Assembly (NCBI GenBank): GCA_938037185.1
Contig: CALHQK010000079.1
Coordinates: forward strand, 1 to 9,602
From: an uncultured Riemerella sp.
Lineage (GTDB): Bacteria > Bacteroidota > Bacteroidia > Flavobacteriales > Weeksellaceae
Length of the DNA: 9,602 bases
Direction: 5' to 3'
Shown one piece after another: positions 1 to 6,324 of the stretch (its first letter is position 1; every line of letters begins with the position of its first letter). The notes under the pieces were generated by a model. That model was not told where the DNA came from. It saw only the letters and a program-made list of their open reading frames with translations, and did not search any database. The position numbers and the translations under genes were made by a program.

Positions 1-188
1 AAGAAGACTTTACCGTTGTGAAAAACCCTGGAAAAGACAACATGGAAATCATCTCCAAAAAAGGAAACAAGATAGAAAAATACACTCCTTCTGCTGACCA
101 AAACAACTCCCAAAACAAAACCAAAGGGAAAAAAGTAGGAACAGCCTATCAGCTGGAAGACGGGCAAATCATCTATATAGAAGACTAA
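1..188 (+). CDS. 3' end of an unrecognised Lys-rich protein (partial)
   Basis: An open frame enters from the left edge (first full codon at base 3) and stops at TAA 186-188, giving about 61 C-terminal residues. The visible part is rich in Lys, Asn and Gln, with a low-complexity stretch around SADQNNSQNKTKGKK and an acidic end, QLEDGQIIYIED. That looks like a flexible hydrophilic linker followed by a short terminal beta-like segment. I recognise no family, and the N-terminus lies outside the window. The gene runs in the same direction as the transaldolase gene, but 56 bases and a promoter-like element separate them, so they need not be co-transcribed. Coding status is inferred from the open frame and sensible composition; function is unknown. 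Confidence 0.6.
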   Translation, partial: EDFTVVKNPGKDNMEIISKKGNKIEKYTPSADQNNSQNKTKGKKVGTAYQLEDGQIIYIED

Positions 189-189
189 T

Positions 190-221
190 TTTGCTTAATT
201 GAGAATAAAACGCTAAATTCG
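190..221 (+). promoter_or_regulatory. Bacteroidetes-type promoter for the transaldolase gene
   Basis: TTTG at 190-193 is followed after 20 bases by TAAATTCG at 214-221. This matches the flavobacterial consensus TTTG / TAnnTTTG with one mismatch in the -7 box. The spacing is right, and the expected transcript start falls about 15-20 bases before the ATG at 245. It was predicted by eye only. Confidence 0.45.
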
Positions 222-244
222 TACTCTTTTTAAAATCAAGAAAG

Positions 245-898
245 ATGAAATTTTTTATTGACACAGCAAATTTAGAACAAATCAGAGAAGCCCAAAATCT
301 TGGTATTTTGGATGGAGTTACAACCAATCCTTCCCTTATGGCAAAAGAAGGAATCAAAGGAAAAGAAGCTATTCTACAGCGGTATAGAGATATCTGCGAA
401 ATTTCAGATGGAGATGTAAGCGCCGAGGTGCTCTCCACCGATTACGAAGGTATGATACGCGAAGGACTGGAATTCGCTGCTCTCCACGAACGAATAGTAG
501 TAAAAATTCCAATGACCAAAGACGGAGTGAAAGCAATAAAATACTTCTCCGATAATGGGATAAAAACTAATTGTACTTTGGTATTTTCTGCTGGACAGGC
601 TCTTTTAGCCGCGAAAGCTGGGGCAACCTATGTTTCGCCTTTTTTAGGAAGATTAGAAGATGTCTCTACCGATGGCACACAGCTGATAGAAGACATCCGA
701 GTAATCTATGACAATTATTTGTTTGAGACCAAAATCCTCGCAGCTTCTATCCGAAATCCTATACACATTATCAGTTGTGCTAAAATAGGTGCAGATGTGG
801 TTACTTCTCCCCTTTCGTCCATCCTTCATCTGCTGAACCATCCGCTGACTGATGCAGGACTAGAACGCTTTGCAGAAGATTCCAACAAACTATTATAA
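245..898 (+). CDS. tal: Small-type transaldolase (FSA/TalC-like family)
   Basis: This 217-residue protein has the compact (beta/alpha)8 form of the MipB/TalC/FSA family of class I aldolases, cytosolic enzymes that form a Schiff base. Visible family residues are D6 in FFIDTAN, the TTNPS loop at 26-30, the catalytic lysine K87 in IVVKIPMT, N109/T111 in TNCTLVFS, and the phosphate-site segment SPFLGR at 131-136. Length is normal for the family, so it is complete. Two positions separate subtypes. Residue 61 is Glu (E. coli FsaA has Gln59), and residue 133 is Phe (FsaA has Tyr131). Both favour true transaldolase activity, which transfers dihydroxyacetone between sedoheptulose-7-P and glyceraldehyde-3-P in the non-oxidative pentose phosphate pathway, over fructose-6-P aldolase. 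The ATG at 245 gives the standard MKFFIDTAN start. The gene appears monocistronic: it has its own promoter and a hairpin 4 bases after the stop. Database names for this family often read 'fructose-6-phosphate aldolase', so the label may differ. Confidence 0.93.
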   Translation: MKFFIDTANLEQIREAQNLGILDGVTTNPSLMAKEGIKGKEAILQRYRDICEISDGDVSAEVLSTDYEGMIREGLEFAALHERIVVKIPMTKDGVKAIKYFSDNGIKTNCTLVFSAGQALLAAKAGATYVSPFLGRLEDVSTDGTQLIEDIRVIYDNYLFETKILAASIRNPIHIISCAKIGADVVTSPLSSILHLLNHPLTDAGLERFAEDSNKLL

Positions 899-902
899 AT
901 AA

Positions 903-930
903 AAAGACATGAGTTTTTCCTCATGTCTTT
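903..930. terminator. Bidirectional Rho-independent terminator
   Basis: A perfect 11-bp stem (AAAGACATGAG 903-913 with CTCATGTCTTT 920-930) closes a 6-base loop. On the plus strand it is followed by TCTTTG and more T-rich sequence. On the minus strand the stem runs into TTTTTATTTATA. It lies between the convergent transaldolase and HhH-repeat genes, 4 bases from one stop and 15 from the other, so it can end both transcripts. Confidence 0.85.
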
Positions 931-945
931 TCTTTGTTAATTTAA

Positions 946-2247
946 TTATTTCAAATACATTTTCATTTTTGTGATTTCCTCAGGCGTGGCTTTTATCTTC
1001 TTAAAAATCTCTTTTTCTGATGGGAAACTCACTCTGTAGAAAATAATTTTTTCGCCGTATTTTCGGAAATATGGATGCGTTTTCAGGAAATCCTCTGGCG
1101 CATCTGTGATAGTGTATTTCTGGATTTTAGAAACATCCATTGGACTGGTGGAAATTAAATCCCTTGCCAAGTCTTTATCCACATTATAAGTTTCCAAAAT
1201 CTGCTGTTTATCGGCAAATCCTCCTAATTTCTTTCGGTAGCCTAAATAGCTTGCCGCTGCCTTTTCATTAAACCCAAATTCTACCAACTGTTTGAAAGTA
1301 ATGCTGTTCAGGTCTATTTTAGAGAAATCTGTTTTGGCTGGTGTCGCAGCTTTAGCAGGTTCTTCCTTTTCTCGGATTTGTAGTTTTATCCAAGGTTTCA
1401 GCTCTTGGAATTTTTCAGCAGAAATTACAAAGCATTTTTCAATATCTTCCAGACTTTTAAAACTTCCTTTCATATTTTTATCTCTGTAATTTACAATTAC
1501 TTGGGCTTGTTTTTCAGAAAAACCTAATCTCTGCCAGCCCTGCGCATCCAAAGCATTTGGGTCAAAATAATTGTATTCTATTTTAGGTTTATTTTCTGCT
1601 AATTTTGGAGCAAAATCAGGCGCAGTTTCAGGCAAAAGCAGGTAAGGCGCCAGCCGCTGGTAATTTTCTGGACTGATGATGAAACATTCCCTAAATTTCT
1701 CCTTACTTCGGAAACTTCCGCCGAGATAGTTTTTGTATTTAATAATCGCTTCGGCTTGTTTTTGGGAAAAACCCATATTCTCCCAATCTTTCGCTGAATA
1801 AGAATCAGGATTAAATTTCCCTGATATTTTTAGTTCTTTCTTAGTAAAAGAATTTTCAAAATTATTTTTCTTACCAGTTTTCTCTGGAAGCAGAATATAC
1901 GCCTCTATTTCCGCAAATTTTTCAGGAGAAATGGCGTAGCATTTTGCCAGCTGTTCCTTTGAGAGAAATTCTCCGCCGACCAGCTCTTTATAATTCAGAA
2001 TGGTTTTGACCTGCCTTTCTGTAAAACCGAGATTTTTCCACTGCTCTGCGGTAAGTTCATTTGGGTTAAATTCTGATAAAACCAACTCACTTCCTGCGTT
2101 TTCATTTACGAATTCTACAACAACGGGCTCGTGCTTTTCAGTGTTTTTAAACCAATAAAAAACCAACTGAAAAACCAAAATAAGGATTCCTAAAATCCCT
2201 AAACCTATGAACTGGTTTCGCCGCATCTGAAAAGGTAATCTTCTCAT
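946..2247 (-). CDS. Membrane-anchored helix-hairpin-helix-repeat protein (ComEA-like)
   Basis: A 433-residue protein. A short basic N-terminus (MRRLPFQMRR) is followed by one transmembrane segment at about 12-33, which should place the rest outside the cytoplasmic membrane. The remainder is five related units of roughly 55-63 residues, at about 60-122, 145-206, 228-290, 311-369 and 379-433. Each has the pattern [FI]-[DN]-x-N...W..LGF.EKQA..I..Y....GG.F.S....., then a second short helical pair such as ISPEKF. This resembles the HhH pairs of ComEA-type proteins, which bind DNA during uptake. Here, however, the GIG hairpin loops are replaced by GF, and the second halves carry no glycine hairpin, so DNA binding is not assured. 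The fifth unit is the most diverged. Units are joined by Lys/Pro/Ala-rich linkers. It is the last gene of a four-gene operon, starting 9 bases after the antiporter stop. Family placement is fairly firm; the role is unknown. Confidence 0.85.
   Translation of the reverse strand: MRRLPFQMRRNQFIGLGILGILILVFQLVFYWFKNTEKHEPVVVEFVNENAGSELVLSEFNPNELTAEQWKNLGFTERQVKTILNYKELVGGEFLSKEQLAKCYAISPEKFAEIEAYILLPEKTGKKNNFENSFTKKELKISGKFNPDSYSAKDWENMGFSQKQAEAIIKYKNYLGGSFRSKEKFRECFIISPENYQRLAPYLLLPETAPDFAPKLAENKPKIEYNYFDPNALDAQGWQRLGFSEKQAQVIVNYRDKNMKGSFKSLEDIEKCFVISAEKFQELKPWIKLQIREKEEPAKAATPAKTDFSKIDLNSITFKQLVEFGFNEKAAASYLGYRKKLGGFADKQQILETYNVDKDLARDLISTSPMDVSKIQKYTITDAPEDFLKTHPYFRKYGEKIIFYRVSFPSEKEIFKKIKATPEEITKMKMYLK
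949..2070 (-). repeat. Five tandem HhH-like protein repeats, intragenic
   Basis: This is the coding segment for the five repeat units of the HhH-like protein. Approximate limits are 2070-1882, 1815-1630, 1566-1378, 1317-1141 and 1113-949. Units 1-3 are clearly alike (LGFTERQV, MGFSQKQA and LGFSEKQA, each followed by Y, then GGxF or GSF and SxE). Unit 4 is more compact, and unit 5 keeps only scattered positions (the PYFRKYGEKIIFYR and FPSEKE segments). The repeats are diverged at DNA level, so they are old duplications rather than an unstable DNA repeat. Confidence 0.75.
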
Positions 2248-2256
2248 AATATTTTT

Positions 2257-3558
2257 TTAGTGATTGGTTTCCTGTTTTTTCTTTTTAATGATAATAAAAA
2301 ACACCACAAAGAAAAACAGAAAATACAAATACCAAGCGTTTTTCAGCATTTCTAAATAATTTACTTTATTCTCGCTGAGTTTTATTAAAATCAAAACCTG
2401 CGCTCCATAAGGGAGAATTCCCTGAATAATACAAGAAAAAATATCTAGTACTGATGCCGAAAACTTGGGACTTAGATTATATTTTTCGGTGATATTTTTT
2501 GCAACTTTTCCTGAAAGAACTATCGCAATGGTATTATTCGCAATCGCCGCATCGATGAGGCTTACCAAAAATCCCATTCCAAAATAAGCCGATTTTTGTC
2601 CGCGCATCATTTGCTTCGCTTTGTTTAGCAAAAATGTGATTCCGCCCATATTTTCTACAATTCCCGCGAGTCCGCCAGTCAGTAACGCTAAAAGAAAAAT
2701 CTCGTTCATGTCCGAAAAACCTTCATAGATTTTATTCGCAAAATCCAACCAAGAAAGGCTTCCTGTCGAGATGCCGATGATTCCGCTGAGAAGAACTCCC
2801 ACAAGCAGCACCAGAAAAACATTCACACCCAAAACCGAAAGCACAATCACCAACAAATACGGAAAAATGAGCCAAATGGAAGGGCTTCCAGAAGTTTGGT
2901 TTTCTAAAACCACAGAAGAAGAATTTCCACCCAAGAAAATGAAAATCACCGCCGCAATTACCGCTGCGGGAAATGCAATCATCATATTCGTCTTGAATTT
3001 GTCTTTCATCTCACAGCCGAGGCTCTGCGTAGCCGCAATAGTCGTATCCGAAATAAAAGAAAGATTGTCCCCAAACATAGCACCACAGAGCAAACTAGCC
3101 GCCACTACATTGATATCTGTTTGTGTATTTTCAGCAAACCCCATAACTATGGGCGTAAGAGCCACTATCGTCCCCACAGAAGTCCCTGCCGAAACGGATA
3201 AAAACGATGCCATCAGGAACACGCCCAAAGGAATATACTGCGCAGAAAAATACTGCGAACCGAAGAAAACCACCGCATCTATGCTCCCTGTCGCCTTGGA
3301 CACAGCCGAAAAAGCTCCCGCAAGAAGATAGATAATACACATGGTGATGATACTTTCCTCGCCACAGCCTTTCATGAAGAATTTTAGTTTTTCTTGAAAA
3401 CCAGCTTTTGGGAGTAAAAATGCAGAAATCACTCCGCAGAGTGCCGCCACAGAAGCTGGAAAAGCATAGAAGTCATCAAGAATAATTCCGCTTCCCAAAA
3501 ATATAATCACAAACACCAAGAACGGAAGTAGTGCAACACCAGATTGAGTATCTTTCAT
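2257..3558 (-). CDS. nhaC: NhaC-family Na+/H+ antiporter
   Basis: A 433-residue polytopic inner-membrane protein with about 10-12 hydrophobic segments and a Lys-rich cytoplasmic tail (KKKKQE). Two conserved stretches of the NhaC family are present. One is the SVSAGTSVGTIVALTPI segment at about 121-137. The other is GAMFGDNLSFISDTT at about 159-173, followed by a Met/Lys-rich loop. The second half repeats the pattern (GGLAGIVENMGG at 295-306; DAAIANNTIAIVLSG at 336-350), as expected for the inverted-repeat fold of this transporter class. Members exchange Na+ for H+, and some exchange malate for lactate. Substrate cannot be settled from sequence, so the nhaC symbol denotes the family. The ATG overlaps the stop of the upstream glycosyltransferase-like gene as TAATG, implying translational coupling. 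The HhH-repeat gene follows after 9 bases. Length is close to the family norm, and no disruption is seen. Confidence 0.88.
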   Translation of the reverse strand: MKDTQSGVALLPFLVFVIIFLGSGIILDDFYAFPASVAALCGVISAFLLPKAGFQEKLKFFMKGCGEESIITMCIIYLLAGAFSAVSKATGSIDAVVFFGSQYFSAQYIPLGVFLMASFLSVSAGTSVGTIVALTPIVMGFAENTQTDINVVAASLLCGAMFGDNLSFISDTTIAATQSLGCEMKDKFKTNMMIAFPAAVIAAVIFIFLGGNSSSVVLENQTSGSPSIWLIFPYLLVIVLSVLGVNVFLVLLVGVLLSGIIGISTGSLSWLDFANKIYEGFSDMNEIFLLALLTGGLAGIVENMGGITFLLNKAKQMMRGQKSAYFGMGFLVSLIDAAIANNTIAIVLSGKVAKNITEKYNLSPKFSASVLDIFSCIIQGILPYGAQVLILIKLSENKVNYLEMLKNAWYLYFLFFFVVFFIIIKKKKQETNH

Positions 3559-4646
3559 TATTTTTCGTTAAATTTTAGCGAATTTAAAATAATTTTCTCT
3601 AACTGTAAAACTATTTTCTCTTTTGTGAAGTTTTCAAAAGAATTTTCAGAAATATCCGCGGAATTAGAAAAAATCTGCTCTATATTTTCGTTTTCTTTAA
3701 TGATAAAAGGACTGCGAGACAAGTACACCATAGGAAACACCGCAGGTTTCATAAATCTGACCGCATCACCGATATTTCCTGACATTTTCGATTCTCCATA
3801 GATTTCTTCCACGCCGAAAAAAGAAGTTTTCATTTTCAAAGGACACCAGAGGGAATCCGCCTTTACCAGATAGTTTTCAAAAATATTTTTAGGAATTCTC
3901 TCTCGGAAATATTCTATTTTTATATTCTGTGGAAGCTGTTTTTCTGAGTCTTGTATCTTCGCGAGTTCCTCCTCGTCTGCCTTTCCGAGGAAAACAATTC
4001 TGTACGGAATATCTTTTTTAAATCCTTTCAGCTGTTCCATTATTTTAGAATAATCTCTCCGTTTTTGGGAAACTTCCCCAGGGACTACGATGAGTTTTTC
4101 CTCTGATTTTCCAGCAGTTTTGGGCTTTTCACCAAAGAAAACAGGTAGAAAATGTGTTTCCCTTTTCGAATGCTCTATATCCAAGGTTTTTTCTAAATTT
4201 TCATCAAGAACCCAAAGCAATTTTGCGTTTTTATAAACTTCCGATTTGGACAAAAGCCCTTCTTTCAGAAGCAGTTTCATTCTAAAAGTAAAATCCTTTT
4301 CCAAAATATTTTTCAGCAAAACTTTTCGCGGAGCTTCTATAAAATTAAGATTATGACAGATAATCGCCGCAGCAAATTTTTCCGTGATTTTTTTTAAAAT
4401 ATGAAAATAGCGGTGTGCCGTTCCTATTATCACCAAATCGTACGACTTTCCTTTCAGCTTTTCTAAAAGATTTTCAGGCTCGGTTTCTATAATGTTTTCT
4501 ATTTTAGAAGAATTTAGCCTGCCCAAGATTTTTTTTGAAAAATAAAAATCCACAGAAAATTTCTCTGAATTTTTGGTTAATTCTGCAAAATTTTCCGCAA
4601 TCTCGGCATGAGTATCTATTTCTATATAGGCAATTTGTTTTTTCAC
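3558..4646 (-). CDS. Probable GT-B-like glycosyltransferase, GTG start
   Basis: A 362-residue cytosolic, Lys/Glu-rich protein. Its layout fits a GT-B glycosyltransferase. The N-terminal Rossmann-like half has strands at IAYIEI (5-10), YDLVIIGT (69-76) and AAAIICHNLNF (92-102). A linker at about 165-183 leads to a second half that opens with LIVVPGEVSQKRRDY (185-199), a motif seen at the start of the C-terminal domain of GT4-like enzymes. This continues with YRIVFLGKA (215-223), and then YGESKMSGNIGDAVRFMKPAVFP (283-305), which resembles the donor-site region. The usual GT4 E-x7-E is not obvious, so donor and acceptor are unknown. The start codon is GTG at 4646-4644; no in-frame ATG occurs until residue 123, so GTG is chosen. 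It begins 7 bases after the GT2 stop and overlaps the antiporter start by one base. The CDS is certain; the enzyme class is an inference of moderate strength. Confidence 0.75.
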   Translation of the reverse strand: MKKQIAYIEIDTHAEIAENFAELTKNSEKFSVDFYFSKKILGRLNSSKIENIIETEPENLLEKLKGKSYDLVIIGTAHRYFHILKKITEKFAAAIICHNLNFIEAPRKVLLKNILEKDFTFRMKLLLKEGLLSKSEVYKNAKLLWVLDENLEKTLDIEHSKRETHFLPVFFGEKPKTAGKSEEKLIVVPGEVSQKRRDYSKIMEQLKGFKKDIPYRIVFLGKADEEELAKIQDSEKQLPQNIKIEYFRERIPKNIFENYLVKADSLWCPLKMKTSFFGVEEIYGESKMSGNIGDAVRFMKPAVFPMVYLSRSPFIIKENENIEQIFSNSADISENSFENFTKEKIVLQLEKIILNSLKFNEK

Positions 4647-4653
4647 AAAGTTT

Positions 4654-5487
4654 TCAGAATTTTTTTAAAATTTCTCTCCATCGCAGGTTTCTTATGTATT
4701 TTATTTCCTCGCGGGAGAGTTTTCTGTCTTGTTTTTGGCTCAGGAAAGTTTTCATCGTGATAAAAAACTCCGAAAAACTTCTATTCTTAAAGGAAGACTT
4801 CGCCGAGGAGATGAATGCGAGAGGAAAATCCAGCCCAATGTTATAGAAATATTCGCCAAGTTTTTTTGCTTTTGCGTTTTTGTATTTATATGCCGTAGGG
4901 CGCAGATGCTTTACCCAAAGGGATTTATTCGTAATCACCTGATATCCATGCATCTGGCAGAGCATCACATCGATATTATCCCAGCCCAAAACTTCCCGAA
5001 TGCCTCCCATCTGTAAAAAACATTCCTTGCGATATGATTTTATCGGGCCTCGCACATGATTTTTAGAGGAAATATTCTCAAAAACCCAGTTTTCATCTTT
5101 TTTAATATAAACTAAACCCGAAACCATTCCTGCTTTTGGATTTTCTTCATAAATCTTGTTGATTTCCTCCAAATAATTCTCTGGAAAAATAATATCAGCA
5201 TCAAATTTACAGATTACATCAAAATCGTCTAAATTCTGCGAAGAAAGACCTTTGTAAAATGTAGAAACCACCTTCGCGCCAGGCGAATGGGCAGATTTTT
5301 CTAAATTAATGAGCTGAAACTGCTTCTTATCTATAAATCCCTCTACCATTTCCCTCGTTCTATCCGTGGAGCCGTCATTCACGATGACGCAGGTAAAATC
5401 CTGAAACCCTTGTGATTTCAGAGAATTTAGCGTGAGGAGAATATTTTCTTCCTCGTTATGCGTGGGAATGATGATTAAAAATTTCAT
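4654..5487 (-). CDS. Family 2 (GT-A) glycosyltransferase
   Basis: A 277-residue protein with the GT2 hallmarks. The N-terminal IIIPTHNEEENI (5-16) is the nucleotide-sugar Rossmann strand. NDGSTDRT (37-44) binds the UDP/GDP moiety, and the metal-binding DxD-type motif appears as KFDADIIFP (94-102). GLVYIK at 124-129 and GWDNIDVMLCQMHGY (168-182) supply the acceptor/catalytic-base region (the D of GWDNID is the likely base). HLRP (194-197) follows, then a basic amphipathic C-terminus without clear transmembrane helices. The protein is therefore probably cytosolic or peripheral on the inner membrane, adding a sugar to an envelope glycan or lipid. The exact sugar cannot be read from the sequence. 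It is the first gene of the four-gene operon. The ATG at 5487 gives the natural MKFLIIIPTHNEE start. No clear TAnnTTTG promoter is visible just upstream, where the SIMPL-gene terminator sits. Confidence 0.92.
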   Translation of the reverse strand: MKFLIIIPTHNEEENILLTLNSLKSQGFQDFTCVIVNDGSTDRTREMVEGFIDKKQFQLINLEKSAHSPGAKVVSTFYKGLSSQNLDDFDVICKFDADIIFPENYLEEINKIYEENPKAGMVSGLVYIKKDENWVFENISSKNHVRGPIKSYRKECFLQMGGIREVLGWDNIDVMLCQMHGYQVITNKSLWVKHLRPTAYKYKNAKAKKLGEYFYNIGLDFPLAFISSAKSSFKNRSFSEFFITMKTFLSQKQDRKLSREEIKYIRNLRWREILKKF

Positions 5488-5504
5488 GAAAAAAATTCAT
5501 ACAA

Positions 5505-5543
5505 AAAGGCTGCTCCCAAGAGTTTCCTTATAGAACAGCCTTT
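5505..5543 (-). terminator. Rho-independent terminator of the SIMPL-domain gene
   Basis: Inverted repeat AAAGGCTGCTC (5505-5515) / GAACAGCCTTT (5533-5543) with a 17-base loop. In the minus-strand transcript it forms an 11-bp stem with one G-U wobble and is followed by TTTTTGTAT. In the plus-strand transcript the same position is a C-A mismatch, so the element is best read as a minus-strand terminator. It begins 11 bases past the SIMPL stop and separates that gene from the glycosyltransferase operon. Confidence 0.75.
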
Positions 5544-5554
5544 ATTCTTGATTT

Positions 5555-6265
5555 TTAGTCTAATTGATATTTCACTCTGACTACTGCAAAAAATTTTATC
5601 TTCTCAAAATCAAGTTTTCTTAAAAATTCTTCTGAAGCATAAATTTTTGAAGCTCCTCCTGGAACTCCATATAAAGAAGCTCCTGTTACAACTCTTGTTA
5701 TTTTTTCTACTCCTGATTCATTTACAGAAATATATAATGCCTTCCCTGCTTTTTGGTTAAGCGGTTTTACAAGTTTATCGGCAGTTATTCTTGATCTTTT
5801 TACCGCTTCTGACTTTAATTCTAATAAAAGTTCCTTAGATTTAGAATATTCTACTTTTTCTACTTCCGTATTAGAAATCCCTGCTTCCTCCAAGCTGATG
5901 ATGACATTTCCCAAAGTGTAGGCATCTCTTACAAGAAGAGAATATTTTTTAGTTTTTAGAATATTCTGCCCTTTTAAAAAATATTTCTTAAAATCACTAG
6001 AATACCCCAAAACTGACAAATCCTTGTCTGTATTTATTTTTAATTTCTTTAAAATCGTTTCTAACTGCTTTTCCTGCTCCTCTACCGACTTTTTGTTTTT
6101 AGAATCGGCTTCGTTTAGGGTAATAGAAACATAAATCCTATCGGGAACTACCAGCGTGTCTATTGTGGCTCCTACCTCAATATAGGGCTGGTCTAAAAAA
6201 TTTTTCTGTGCAGAAAACAAATTCCACACGAAAAACATCACAAAAATTAAAAAACTCTTTTTCAT
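5555..6265 (-). CDS. Secreted SIMPL-domain (DUF541) protein
   Basis: A 236-residue protein with a Sec signal peptide: basic MKK, a hydrophobic core LIFVMFFVWNLF, and a likely cleavage A19|Q20 in FSAQ. That implies a periplasmic or outer-membrane-facing location. The mature part has the SIMPL/DUF541 layout: YIEVGATIDTLVVPDRIYVSI (about 28-48) gives the opening beta strands. A charged helical stretch follows (about 53-77, KKSVEEQEKQLETILKKL). KTKKYSLLVRD sits in the middle. The C-terminal strand FFAVVRVKYQLD is typical of the family's final beta segment. The family is named for a mouse signalling-molecule-associated protein (SIMPL); bacterial members such as BP26/YggE are periplasmic or oligomeric proteins of poorly defined role, some linked to oxidative stress. 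The gene stands alone: own promoter, own terminator, same direction as polA upstream. Confidence 0.85.
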   Translation of the reverse strand: MKKSFLIFVMFFVWNLFSAQKNFLDQPYIEVGATIDTLVVPDRIYVSITLNEADSKNKKSVEEQEKQLETILKKLKINTDKDLSVLGYSSDFKKYFLKGQNILKTKKYSLLVRDAYTLGNVIISLEEAGISNTEVEKVEYSKSKELLLELKSEAVKRSRITADKLVKPLNQKAGKALYISVNESGVEKITRVVTGASLYGVPGGASKIYASEEFLRKLDFEKIKFFAVVRVKYQLD

Positions 6266-6282
6266 AATCTATTTTATTTTTT

Positions 6283-6313
6283 CAAAAATATAAAATTTTA
6301 AAATTAATCCAAA
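6283..6313 (-). promoter_or_regulatory. Consensus promoter of the SIMPL-domain gene
   Basis: On the minus strand, TTTG (6313-6310) is followed after 19 bases by TATTTTTG (6290-6283). This is an exact match to TTTG / TAnnTTTG with accepted spacing. The expected start of transcription lies within about 15 bases of the ATG at 6265. It sits in the 59-base AT-rich gap after polA, which has no terminator-like hairpin, so polA read-through could add to expression. Confidence 0.65.
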
Positions 6314-6324
6314 CCTCATCTTTC

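Noticed and set aside
2771..3331. 186-residue plus-strand open frame opposite the NhaC gene
   Set aside because: It is antisense to a clearly conserved membrane transporter, is rich in Thr/Pro/Lys without domain features, and has no promoter or neighbour supporting it. It is a shadow of the real gene.
4729..5016. Plus-strand open frame opposite the GT2 gene
   Set aside because: It lies inside the coding region of a glycosyltransferase with clear motifs, and its translation has no recognisable features.
5488..5554. Promoter for the glycosyltransferase operon just upstream of the GT2 gene
   Set aside because: No TAnnTTTG with a matching upstream TTTG could be found on the minus strand here. 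The real promoter may be non-consensus or lie inside the SIMPL gene, so I did not annotate one.
6266..6324. Terminator after polA
   Set aside because: The gap contains only a short AT palindrome (TAAAATTTTA) with no GC-containing stem, too weak to call.
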